The notes beneath the pieces are model-generated. The model searched no databases. It worked only from the letters and a program-made list of their open reading frames with translations, and was not told where the DNA came from. A stretch of DNA of 64,000 bases from the NCBI GenBank assembly GCA_963681505.1, contig OY811989.1, positions 4,554,736 to 4,618,735 on the forward strand, given 5' to 3'. Every line of letters begins with the position of its first letter. Position 1 is the first letter of the stretch. Position numbers and translations under genes: made by a program. This DNA comes from Eunapius fragilis. Taxonomy: Eukaryota; Porifera; Demospongiae; Spongillida; Spongillidae. Below are positions 53,187-64,000 of this stretch, piece by piece.

Positions 53187-53623
53187 TCTTCCTTACATAA
53201 ACCTTAACCCTAACACCCTACCCCCAACCTCTCCTTTCTCTTACGAAAGCACACCTTCCAGTTTGGGTTTTGTCCAAGGTTTTGCAGGTACATAAACACA
53301 TCCACCGCAAGCAGACGTCTAGAGCCTCCCATAGCAGATTTCTCAAGAATATGGATGGTCATCTCTGAGCTGTAATGTCAGAACAACACGCGGTATGAGC
53401 ACCACCGTGCTCCCTAACAACTTACACCTAAGATAGGCGCTAGGCTAAGATATTTCTGAATTCAATGTTCTCTCATCCATTTAATCATATGTTTAATCAA
53501 TGCCTGGTTATAATTAGTAGCAACCATCAAAATCACACGGCATCAGTACATGAAATAATAATCAGTGTTCATTACAGATGATGAAGGCACTTAACTATAA
53601 ACCACACACAACAAACAAACAAA

Positions 53624-53694
<71 letters not shown>

Positions 53695-54909
53695 GAAGAA
53701 GCTAGAACAAGCTGAGGCTACCATGACTGGCAGTGGGTGTGCAGCAGGCCCATACAATGAATGAAAGGAAAACTGCATGACTCATGAACCATAAAAGCAA
53801 AAGCAATGAGATAAAAGAATGGTATAAAGAAGTTAAACTATAACCAGGATGGTGGTACCCTCCAAATTGTTTTCTAAATACATACATCCAATCAACTTAA
53901 CAAATAGTTGTTAACACAGCAAAACACATAGTGCTAATACATAGTAAAACACAGTGTTAACACAGTGAAACACATAGTGTTAACACATAATGTTAACAGT
54001 CTAACCACAGTGATTGCATAGTTATTGCTATACCACGACTATCTGATTCCATAACAGAAATAGTCCACAAAGTAGGATTACCAAAGGGTACAATATCAAG
54101 CAGATGTGGTTGTGTGTGCAAGAGAGAAGAAAAACAAGCAAAATGGAGTAAGTGGAGGAGCCAACTGGACGCGTGGATGTGAAATAATAGAAATGACAGC
54201 CAGTATGATACCCAACCCAACAGTCCACACAACAGAGCGCCTGTAACAGCGACGTGTGATGGTGAGAAATGATGCTATGATGCAAGGTGACAGGTCAGGC
54301 AAATTGGAGGTGAGAGAGAGGGTGTGAAGTTGCTTGGTTGCAAGAGTTAAGTGGCAAATTTAATTTAACGGTCACACTTAAAAAGGGTAGGAGCAAGGTG
54401 CATACACACACATAACTAAAGGGAGGGATAGAAGGGGGGGGGGGGGGGGGAGAGAGGTTGCAACACATACTGATCATCTGGAAGAGGTCTGACACCACTG
54501 ACCACCACCTGCATTATACGCGGGTCAGGCAGACACTCCTGTAATTTCTTTGAAATTGTGTCTTGGCTGCTCAGAATGTCGGTGTCCTTCTTGTTGAACT
54601 GAAGAGCCACCAGTCCATCTTCATTCCGACTGGTCGGCAGCCGACAGTAACAGATTGCCTGCAAATGAAGAGGAAGTAAAAGGCATGTACCACCATACTC
54701 AGTGTGTCCATATACACAAACAAATCCTCCCCCACAACCCATGTTAGCATAGCAGTATTGAAATTGTGTGTGTGTGTGTGTGTGTGTATAGTTACAAGTG
54801 CCTTCATCATATTTAATGAGCATCTATTATTTAGTGTACTGATTACTTCTCCACATGCTTTCGTGAGAAACTCCTACACACACATTCCATGACCTCTGCA
54901 CGTGGTTGC

Positions 54910-54940
<31 letters not shown>

Positions 54941-56946
54941 ACATAAATACACACACGTGAAGAGCAAAGCACGTGTGACAACAAGAGGGGACTGCCACAT
55001 CACCACAGACAAACTTGCAGAGCTCTACCGTACGTCAATCCCCCAAGTCCCCAAGCACCACCCATCAATGCCATCAATGTAATGCGTTGCTAGGAAAGAT
55101 GTACACAGAATGACATGGCCGGTATCATTGGGTGCAAGGTGTATTATCTGATGGCAGCTGGAATGCATGATGCCATGGAAACACTCCCATGGAGGATGAT
55201 TCATGGTGTGTAATAAACTACGCAGTAGGGCTTCGCTATTAACTACTGACAGCTAGGTGCTTTGCGCCACCTATACCCTGGTTGTACTTATGGGATAGAA
55301 GGGGAGAGTCTGCCCTGTGTATTTATAACTGCTGTGGGAAAATATTCCTTATGTTGTAAGGGGCAGGTACTGTGGAATGACAGGATTGTGTGGGGACACT
55401 TGGACAGCTGCATAGCAACACAGCCCTCTGGAGATAAGCATTGTCAGCAATGCAATACAATACCAAGGATAAAAAAGCCTTTACTTGCACGGGTCCTTAT
55501 CTTATTTACATAAAGGGTTGACAGACCCTTGTGTAACACTCACACCTATTTGAGAGCTCTTTGAATTTTCCAATATGTGTGCGGAGTGCAATTATAATAG
55601 CAGTACATTGAAATTAGTCGTGTTTGTCAAGTGTAACAAATAGAAATCTCAAAGCTCATCCGGTGCCTCTGGTATTGTTCCACAAAGATAACCGAGCTGA
55701 ATTGAGTTTCCCCTACCTTCCACAAGACATGAAAACAAAGGGGCATAATGATGACTCCCTTCAACTTTATACACACATAAGGTGCTCACCACAAAGAAAG
55801 GCTCTCTCTCAATATCTTATTTAACAATTGCTACATTTTTTAATTAGGAAAAACTTGATTTGAGAGGAGAAGGTAACCGCATATAATGTATGATGTCGTT
55901 GGGAGTGTCTGGCACTGAATTTACTTATCCAGCAGTGAGATAATACAACACTGATGTGAACATAGGACTATAACCTAAATTAATTAAACACACACACACA
56001 CACACACACACAGCTTCCGCTTGTGTAGTTTGGCACCTGATCAACATGACTGGTAAACCTATAACATTGGAAGTATACTACAGGGACGTCCATACATGTA
56101 GCATATGTATGTACAGGGATGTGTGGAGTCCAAGAATTGAAGGGATTGCATATCTTCAATCTGAAGTCAGGTGTTGGTAGGAAAATGAAATGTTAAATAG
56201 TATGACCCCTCCATTTTTAAAAACACTGTTAGAAAGTGAAGATAGTTCATGGGTGTGTGCAGCCTTCAGGAAGGGGGTTCAGATTTATTTAATAGGTGAC
56301 CTTACACAATGTACTTCAAGCCTTTTTTTGAGTTTATTGATGCTTTTGCATGTGTTAAGGTACACATTGAGCTAAAAATGGCATAATTGGTGTTAAACAA
56401 ATAATTTTCTGGGTCCATACGCTTCACTGAACAGCAATCATCTTTGCCCGGTGCGCCACTCCTATGTGTGGTATTGGAAAACAAAATATAGGACTATCCC
56501 TCCATTTCCATGTCAGCGATGACAACGACCGTCTTGTAAGGTACTTCTAAGATAATCTATTGTGCTTGCCATTAGCTCATCTCCTAACCTCTGAGCCTCA
56601 ACCTGAAGAGAAGATAGTACATATGCCGTCACATGTACTATCTTCTTTTCCTACTAGGGTAACTACCTGCTTGTTAATAAACTTGCTTTCTTGATAAACA
56701 ATGTAACATCTTGACACAGTGCCACAGTTCCTTCCTTCCTCATGCTCAGTACACGGCACACAAAACCAAAGAATTAACAATAACGATGATGTAAGGCAAA
56801 ATTACGAGTATGGTAAAGGCTCTGGACAAAATGGAAAAGTTATAATGAAATGTCAGATTGAACACCATGACTGCATCCCACTTTCATGAATATTTATTTG
56901 TGTGATATGCAAAGGTTTCATTGACAAAAAACCTCCAGTTGATAAT

Positions 56947-56977
<31 letters not shown>

Positions 56978-59277
56978 CAATTAAAAATTGGACTAATAAG
57001 GCAAATCAGATTACTTTGAGCTTATGTGTAGCTTATCTCTTGTAAACATGTAACAGATTATTCTAATGCTGTTGTTTGATTATTCTTGGGTCTGCAGTAT
57101 CATACAATCATTTATAAAAGATCACCATAATTGCAAAAGGGAGGGGGGGGAGGAGGGAGAGGGAATATAATGGCAAGGAGGAACAAATACACCCACCCCC
57201 TCAATGAAACACAAAAGCTATTATCTAGCACTGTACATAATCATATATTTAACTGAAAATTTATGCAAGTATGGTAAATCATTATTTGTACTGTTTTGAT
57301 TTTCTTTGTACGTATGTATATGCTGCCACATAAATATGAACTGACTTCAACAAATTGAAAAGTATCAGGGGCGAAGGTGACCTTGCTTGGGGGGTGTGTG
57401 TGTGTGTGTGTGTGGTGTCATTCAAACCTATTGAACCCCCACCAATGCAATTACAAGATGTACAAAATTGTTCCCTTACATGGTCAATACTTCTACTCAT
57501 CCCTCCCCCACCCTCCCACAGAAAACACCTTACCTCACCATGCTAACAGGCATACTGTAGGGGAAACCTGGACTGGATATTAGATCAGGCCCTCCATATG
57601 CACATATATATACATTGCACCTCCAAGGGATGCATGTGAGGTCTCTCGGGATAGAGCGAAGACTTGGGAGTGTGTGCAATGAAAACTGTCCAGTCTTTCA
57701 GCTTCAGCTATTGTGCTTGAAAATACCACTAACCATGACGGAGGTTTTTTCTACATCATCCCTGCAGTTTAAGTTTTCACTTCATGTGGTCAAAAGAGTG
57801 ATTATTATCAACTTCTTGATACAGTAATTATGCAAATAACTTTTTTTTTGTTTAACCCTGTCATTTCCCACCAAAATGCTTATAATACATGGATTCTAGG
57901 TATCGTCACCTCTGATTAGATAACCCAACGTGTAGCTGCTCATAGCTAACCCAACGTGTAGCTGGTCATAGCTAACCCAACGTGTAGCTGCTCATAGCTA
58001 ACCCAACGTGTAGCTGGTCATAGCTAACCCAACGTGTAGCTGCTCATAGCTAACCCAACGTGTAGCTGGTCATAGCTAACCCAACGTGTAGCTGGTCATA
58101 GCTAACCCAACGTGTAGCTGGTCATAGCTAACCCAACGTGTAGCTGCTCATAGCTAACCCAACGTGTAGCTGGTCATAGCTAACCCAACGTGTAGCTGCT
58201 CATAGCTAACCCAACGTGTAGCTGGTCATAGCTAACCCAACGTGTAGCTGCCCATAGCTATGGATTAGCTAACCCAACGTGTAGCTGCCCATAGCTTTGG
58301 ATCAAGTTATAGCATTGCAATGTTGAGCTCATCACCAAACAAATGTAACTATTCAAACGTTGCATATCATGGTCATTCATTGAAACGGCGAAGTTTGAAC
58401 CAAATTTGGAAAAAGGTGGTGACTTCAGTGCATATGACAGGTGGCAGTTGCCCTAATGGGATGAGAGACCACGCAGTACAGGGACCCAAATAGGATTGTG
58501 ACCGTGGTGTACACACTGACTGAACCAATAGCACTCATGGTAGACCTTATCTCTGATCAAAATGGTGACCTTCCTAATTCACTTAAGGTGAGTACTGAGT
58601 GTCTCAAAGCCCTAATGTCACGTAAAGGCCCCGACACACACAGAGTGATATCGCTCCGTGTGTGTCGGGCCTAGGGTCAAGCCCAATACACTCACTGAGC
58701 TAATGAGGTGACCTTTGAACCTGATTTACTCCAGGTGACCATTAGTATGCCTGAACCTAAGTACTCAAGTATCCCCTCCCCCCCCCCCCCCTAAGTCTTA
58801 CTTTGAATCGACAGAAAGGGTTCTCTGGTGTGAAGTCCACCAACTGAGGCTGTCCCATGTAACTAGCTAGACCCTTTCCTGTTCCACAGTACGCCTGAAG
58901 GTGGTTGAACTTCATCAGTGTGACGTCCCTGTCATCACAGAACACTGCAGGAGCTTGCAAGGAGTTGAGCATCACCTGTGCTTGGGGTACCGTCTGCATC
59001 TGACCAAAATTGCCTGCCAAGAGCAGGGAAATACAGCAAAGTCACACACTAGAGCCTTATGCACAGTTCAAATGAAATCTGCAGGTCAATGAAAAATGCA
59101 TCAATATGTTAACCCAGCCTAACCATCGACTGGACGACCTATGAATAAGGAACCTGGTTACATTTAATGGTAGAGACATATAGTAAAAACGCTACCAATA
59201 CATGTCTATACCATTAAATGTAACTAAGTTCCTTCGATGGCCAAATGGCTTCTTTTTTTTTTCTTTTTTTTTTGCTG

Positions 59278-59308
<31 letters not shown>

Positions 59309-59313
59309 GCACG

Positions 59314-59356
<43 letters not shown>

Positions 59357-60766
59357 GGGTGTACAACAGTACCCCCAGAATGACATTCAGGACATTAGAC
59401 ATTAACCAATGGACATGTGGGAGACCACAAAATGCATACAGAAGTGCAGGGTAACCTCCTGTTAAGTACATTTATAAATGTCTCACATGAATCTCTGTAA
59501 CCAAAGGTAAGGAATGTATTTGATTACTTCAGTCACATCAAAACAAAGAAAGCGCAATTGTTTCATTAATTTGAAAAAATGTACAGGAGTTAACAGGACA
59601 GACCTGTTAATCACAAGGGGAGCAAACTGGCCTTACTTTTTTGTCCTCCAGTTAAAGCTCCACCCAGTCCAAGTCCAGTTCCTCCTCCCAGAGATATTCC
59701 TCCAAGTCCTGTCCCCAATCCAACATTTTGTTGACCACCACCAAGGCCCACCAAGCCTTCACATAAAACAAAGCAATACCCAGTGAACACAGTGTTGTAA
59801 TAACTAACCTCCAAACTTCTGTTGATGCTGTTGACCAAGTCCAAGACCTCCAAGGCCTCCTGTTTGACCAAGACCTCCAAGGCCTCCTGTTTGACCAAGA
59901 CCCCCAAGGCCTCCTGTTTGACCAAGACCTCCAAGGCCTCCTGTTTGACCAAGACCTCCAAGGCCTCCTGTTTGACCAAGACCTCCAAGGCCTCCTGTTT
60001 GACCAAGACCTCCAAGGCCTCCTGTCTGACCAAGACCCCCAAGGCCTCCTGTTTGACCGAGACCTCCAAGACCTCCTGTTTGACCAAGACCTCCAAGGCC
60101 TCCTGTTTGACCAAGACCTCCAAGGCCTCCTGACTGACCAAGACCTCCTGTTTGACCAAGACCTCCAAGGCCTCCTGTCTGACCAAGACCTCCAAGGCCT
60201 CCTGTCTGACCAAGACCTCCAAGGCCTCCTGTTTGACCAAGACCTCCAAGGCCTCCTGTTTGACCAAGACCTCCAAGACCTGTTTGACCAAGACCTCCAA
60301 GACCTGTTTGACCAAGACCTCCAAGGCCTCCTGTTTGACCAAGACCCCCAAGGCCTCCTGTTTGACCAAGACCTCCAAGACCTCCTGTTTGACCAAGACC
60401 CCCAAGGCCTCCTGTTTGACCAAGACCTCCAAGACCTCCTGTTTGACCAAGACCTCCAAGGCCTCCTGTTTGACCAAGACCTCCAAGACCTGTTTGACCA
60501 AGACCTCCAAGGCCTCCTGTTTGACCAAGACCTCCTGACTGACCAAGACCTCCAAGGCCTCCTGTTTGACCAAGACCTCCTGACTGACCAAGACCTCCAA
60601 GGCCTCCTGTCTGACCAAGGCCTCCTGACTGACCAAGACCTCCTGTTTGGCCAAGACCTCCAAAGCCTCCAGTTTGACCAAGACCCCCAAGGCCTCCTGT
60701 CTGACCAAGACTCCCTCCAAGCCCTCCTAAACTAAAGCCTCCTGTGCCCAGCTGTTGTTGCTGCAT
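41716..60766 (-). CDS. NUP54: NUP54 nucleoporin, complete, 13 exons, 757 aa
   Basis: Exon 1 59809-60766, exon 2 59637-59756, exon 3 58802-59013, exon 4 54471-54658, last exon 41716-41820; the other exons mirror the left-arm list. All phases join, for a total of 2274 nt. NUP54 anchors FG domains in the central pore channel with NUP62 and NUP58. The C-terminal ~400 residues match human NUP54 throughout. The N-terminal ~360 residues are Gly/Leu/Gln repeats built on GQTGGLGGL. They have only three Phe-Gly pairs up to exon 3, where relatives have many. Human NUP54 does have a short GLGTGLGTGLG run, so this is an exaggeration of a known trend. The start is [10 protein letters not shown]; the frame continues five codons upstream only to TTG. 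It is head to head with MMTAG2. Confidence 0.94.
43440..44590. repeat. Inverted minisatellite arrays, right-arm copy
   Basis: Mirror of 32552-33702: array 43440-43852, the MITE, then the opposite-orientation array to about 44590. Unit number appears unchanged between arms. Confidence 0.92.
43853..44025. mobile_element. Harbinger-like MITE, right-arm copy
   Basis: Allelic copy of the element at 33117-33286, at the same site. It differs mainly by about three bases in its poly-C/G run. Confidence 0.7.
48005..52320. repeat. Intronic minisatellites of NUP54 intron 6, right arm
   Basis: Mirror copies: (ATGT)n cluster 48005-48170, two-copy 23-bp VNTR 49998-50056, 38-bp array 51180-51338, and 36-40-bp purine/pyrimidine array 51690-52320. 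No gene is seen inside this intron. Confidence 0.9.
57925..58290. repeat. ~26-bp minisatellite, right-arm copy
   Basis: Mirror of 18722-19098, with the core agctaacccaacgtgtagct. Confidence 0.92.
59147..59234. repeat. Small hairpin (~33-bp arms)
   Basis: Arms beginning aaggaacctggttacattta and its near-inverse, with a ~20-bp loop, in NUP54 intron 2 just outside the large inverted repeat. Confidence 0.7.
59279..59354 (+). repeat. (CA)n with (GCAC)n interruption
   Basis: Dinucleotide tract in NUP54 intron 2. Confidence 0.9.
59830..60715 (-). repeat. Coding 27-bp minisatellite of NUP54
   Basis: About 33 units, mostly 27 bp and some 18 or 24 bp, each read in frame as GQTGGLGGL or a shortened form. 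All length variants are multiples of three, so the frame is preserved across ~890 bp. This indicates selection on the protein. The Val/Lys/Gln/Glu-rich frame (-) and the Lys/Ser/Cys-rich frame (+) over the same DNA are shadows. Confidence 0.95.
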
Positions 60767-60906
60767 ATCAGTTCTACTCAACCGTCACGCTAACTGAGAC
60801 ACAGATAAAATGCTTACCGTATAGCCACGTTCGCCTTTCCCGCACTACCTCACGTGACTGTTCGTGGAAGGCACTAAATAGAAACAAATTCGCTTCTCGC
60901 AATTTA
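60767..60906. promoter_or_regulatory. Bidirectional promoter, NUP54 / MMTAG2
   Basis: 140 bp between divergent start codons of two housekeeping-type genes. No TATA box seen. Inferred from arrangement. Confidence 0.45.
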
Positions 60907-63789
60907 ATGTCTATCCACATACCCACAAGAGGTGGTACAAGGGGTGGGCAGGATCGATTTGAATGGGAGGATGTAAAGGTTGACAAGGACAGAGAAAATT
61001 ACTTAGGTGAGATTGAAGCTTTTTGCAAAATGAAAGGCATACTGCGTGTGCGTAAAAGAAAGTGGAGGAAAGACCGGTAGCTTAGCTTACATGAGGTTCT
61101 GTGCGGTAGTTTTTAGTCACTACTGAACCTAATCTTGGCTCTAATTTTTTTCAAAGTGTATTGTTTCACTTACAACAGTAACATAATACATTCAGACAAG
61201 CAGTGACCGTTTGAGGCTAAGGGGGAAAATGGCGTTGATTCTGTCGGTTGAGTTCGTGCTCATGCAGTATGAAGTATACTTTAGTCCGTTGCGCACTTGC
61301 ATGTTTCATTCGCTTGATGGAAACATAAATACATGTACCTGCACCCCGTCCCCCCACCACGCCTTGAATGTGGCTACTTATTTGTCCCACACAGGACACT
61401 CCCTGAAGGCGCCCGTAGGAAGATGGCAGAAGGGGAAGGACCTCACTTGGTGAGTCTAGCGTCAGTTCGGCCAAGTTACATGTTGGTTGTGTGCGTTGTG
61501 AAGGTACACAAAGGAATCTACTGTGACCAGTGCAAAAGACAAGATCAAAGCGGTTAGTTGCTGAGCTTAGAAGGTCAGGGTTTAAAAATTGCAAATGGTC
61601 TATTCGAAGGCAATCTTTTAGATGCCACACCATGTCAGTAGCCTCGCACAGCTTATAAGGGTTTAGTGAATGGGGTGGTAGGAGGACCCATTGAACGCAG
61701 CTGGGGTTTTTTGTTTTGTGGACACGACTACCCTGTTTGCTATTCCCACCACCTTTGGGTTCATTCTGTGTCATCACCATGTTTGGAGATGCACTTGTAG
61801 GTGAGGATGGGGGGGGAACACATATCTGTGTTACATCCTCATCAGTCGACCTTTGGTTCAGACGGAGTGGGGTAAAGAATGTAAATTAAAAATTTTTTTA
61901 AAATGTAGTGTACTGACACTGACGTGTTAGCATTTATTTGTAGTCTCAGTCTTCACCATGAGGCCATGAGGCCAGTGTAGAACATGGCCTGGTTATGTCT
62001 TCACCATGAGGCCAGTGTAGAACATGGCCTGGTTATGTCTTCACCATGAGGCCAGTGTAGAACATGGCCTGGTTGTGTCTTCACCATGAGGCCAGTGTAG
62101 AACATGGCCTGGTTATGTCTTCACCATGAGGCCAGTGTAGAACATGGCCTGGTTGTGTCTTCACCATGAGGCCAGTGTAGAACATGGCCTGGTTGTGTCT
62201 TCACCATGAGGCCATGAGGCCAGTGTAGAACATGGCCTGGTTATGTCTTCACCATGAGGCCAGTGTAGAACATGGCCTGGTTGTGTCTTCACCATGAGGC
62301 CAGTGTAAAACATGGCTTGGTTATGTCTTCACCATGAGGCCAGTGTAGAACATGGTATGTCTTCACCATGAGGCCAGTGTAGAACATGGCCTGGTTGTGT
62401 CTTCACCATGAGGCCAGTGCAAAACATGGCCTGGTTGTGTCTTCACCATGAGACCAGTGCAAAACATGGCCTACCAGTGTCTTCACCATGAGGCCAGTGT
62501 AGAACATGGCCTGGTTGTGTCTTCACCATGAGGCCATGAGGCCAGTGCAAAACATGGCCTGGTTGTGTCATTACCATGAGGCCAGTGCAAAACATGGCCT
62601 GGTTATGTCTTCACCATGAGGCCAGTGCAAAACATGGCCTGGTTGTGTCTTCACCATGAGGCCAGTGCAAAACATGGCCTGGTTGTGTCTTCACCATGAG
62701 GCCAGTGTAGAACATGGCCTGGTTGTGTCTTCACCATGAGGCCAGTGTAGAACATGGCCTGGTTGTGTCTTCACCATGAGGCCAGTGTAGAACATGGCCT
62801 GGTTGTGTCTTCACCATGAGGCCAGTGTAGAACATGGCCTGGTTGTGTCTTCACCATGAGGCCAGTGTAGAACATGGCCTGGTTGTGTGCTAGGTTTTTT
62901 TTTTTTGGATTACACAGAACACAACCCATGTGTGGAACACAGCCATTACACATGACTATCCCATGTTGAGGCACAGGACTATCACATGTTGAGGCACATG
63001 ACTATCACATGTTGAGGCACAGGACTATCCCATGTTGAGGCACAGGACTATTACATGTTGAGGCACTCGTGTTTAGATGACTAAATAAGGGGTGGGCATT
63101 CCTTTATGAATATTGTAAATAGTTGCTGCCTGTGGAAGATGCCTTGATATAGTCACTTGCACCAGGTGGTGACATCTGGGTGATTAAGACGCAGGCATTT
63201 AAAGCTACTTAATGATGTCAGCAATATATTGGGAGCGGCAAGGTCATTTGTCTAACACAACCACCTGATCAAAGGTCTGGTTACTGCTAACATTGGCATT
63301 TCACTGGAAAGTGATATCAACTTATGGTTCATTTGGATAAATTGTTCTCTTAAAATGACAAGCAACCAATGTGAAGATTGAAATGTATGGCTAATTAAAT
63401 TATTGTTTTATGAACCCATAATGAACAGTATGATCTCAGATGGTTTGCATACATTCTGGACTATTCAGTGTGTACCAAGTGGCCATTTTACCCTGCTAGG
63501 AGGTGGCTGCACTGAAGAAAGCAGAGGAGGAAGCCATGGCGGCTGCTCTGTGAGTTCACACATGCGCACACACACTACCTCACACACACACACACACACA
63601 CACACATGCACACACCTTTAACAATCAAAACCATCGTGGTGCCTATAGAGGACTGAAGAAAACACCGACAACAGGGAAAATGGTCCAGAACCTAACTCGT
63701 CAGGAGATAGCTGAAGTGTGCAAGCGGAGGGGGGCAGGGGAGACTGACCCTCTTGAAGAAGAAAGGGTTAAAGGGGTCGGTTACCAGAG
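60907..63789 (+). CDS. MMTAG2: MMTAG2 (C1orf35)-like protein, 5' five exons, continues past window
   Basis: Exons 60907-61006, 61395-61449, 61504-61552, 63500-63549 and 63649-63789, with phases that join. Conserved blocks in human order: [63 protein letters not shown] and [14 protein letters not shown]. Human MMTAG2 is a nuclear, Lys/Arg-rich protein of poorly known function, so no activity is assigned. Read without splicing, the last exon would stop after GVGYQR (TGA at 63790). A GT donor sits at 63790 and relatives continue well past this point, so the gene almost certainly runs beyond the window, making this partial. The long intron 61553-63499 holds two minisatellites. Confidence 0.88.
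61951..62888 (+). repeat. 40-bp minisatellite in MMTAG2 intron 3
   Basis: About 23 copies with the core aggccagtgtagaacatggc, plus occasional gccatga insertions. Variants cluster (gtgtag against gtgcaa copies), suggesting regional homogenisation. Confidence 0.95.
62942..63066 (+). repeat. 22-bp minisatellite
   Basis: Five copies of gactatcacatgttgaggca-type units directly after the 40-bp array. Region 63067-63499 shows nothing further. Confidence 0.9.
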
Positions 63790-63796
63790 GTGAATT

Positions 63797-64000
63797 GTAG
63801 GGAGGAAGGTGTAGTGTGAGGGTTATAGGGAGGAAGGTGTTGTGTGAGGGTTGTAGGGAGGAAGGTGTTGTGTGAGGGTTGTAGGGAGGAAGGTGTTGCG
63901 TGAGGGTTGTAGGGAGGAAGGCGTTGTGTGAGGGTTGTAGGGAGGAAGGTGTTGTGTGAGGGTTGTAGGGAGGAAGGTGTTGTGTGAGGGTTGTAGGGAG
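63797..64000 (+). repeat. 28-bp minisatellite at window end
   Basis: About seven copies with the core gttgtagggaggaaggtg, running off the window. Begins only a few bases after the MMTAG2 donor. Confidence 0.93.

Noticed and set aside
59611-60720. 369-codon frame of Val-Leu-Val-Lys-Gln-Glu repeats
   Set aside because: Alternative phase of the NUP54 coding minisatellite. The Gly-Leu-Gln frame is the one that splices in phase into the conserved NUP54 exons.

Overview
This window is animal (metazoan) nuclear DNA. Genes are split by many introns, several of them only 50-70 bp, and the products have recognisable metazoan relatives: epsin, a FAM47-type protein, PNKD, SPATA4, a TFIIIA-type zinc-finger protein, a paired-class homeobox protein, NUP54 and MMTAG2. 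The sequence is loaded with (CA)n/(TG)n tracts, long poly-C/poly-G runs, minisatellites and small foldback elements. That mix, with compact genes and MAPEG/TMEM79-like paralogues, suits an invertebrate, possibly an early-branching one. The sequence alone does not fix the phylum.

Layout. 1-4.5 kb: epsin (-) and a 12-exon FAM47-like gene (+), head to head. 4.5-6.3 kb: intergenic DNA with three hairpin elements. 6.3-9.1 kb: 12-exon PNKD-like metallo-beta-lactamase-fold gene (+). 9.4-13.2 kb: three intronless MAPEG/TMEM79-like membrane protein genes (-). 13.5-14.6 kb: SPATA4-like gene (+), divergent from the third MAPEG gene. 16.4-17.7 kb: the first five zinc fingers of a TFIIIA-like gene (+), stopped by a 200-N gap.

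17.9-59.1 kb is a giant inverted repeat. Positions 17927-38399 are the reverse complement of 38742-59090, with a second 200-N gap between the arms. Each arm carries the TFIIIA-like C-terminal exons, the homeobox gene and NUP54 exons 3-13. The left arm is an entire contig wholly contained in the right contig. Both genes cut by its edges have their other half only once: TFIIIA N-terminal exons at 16.4-17.7 kb, and NUP54 exons 1-2 at 59.6-60.8 kb. The simplest reading is that the left arm is the other haplotype, scaffolded backwards between two contigs that belong together. The probable true order is TFIIIA-like (+), homeobox (+), NUP54 (-), MMTAG2 (+).

59.1-64 kb: the NUP54 N-terminus, encoded by a 27-bp minisatellite that gives Gly-Leu-Gly rather than Phe-Gly repeats, then MMTAG2 (+), head to head with NUP54 and running off the window. 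The genes are unrelated housekeeping and developmental loci; shared divergent promoters are the only obvious coupling. Reconstructed exon sets close in frame for PNKD (328 aa), NUP54 (757 aa), FAM47-like (383 aa) and the homeobox protein (257 aa), which supports the models. I found no novel enzymatic or defence system. The main discoveries are the haplotig inversion, the phenylalanine-poor NUP54, FG-like repeats in epsin, and a minisatellite that repeats a splice donor.
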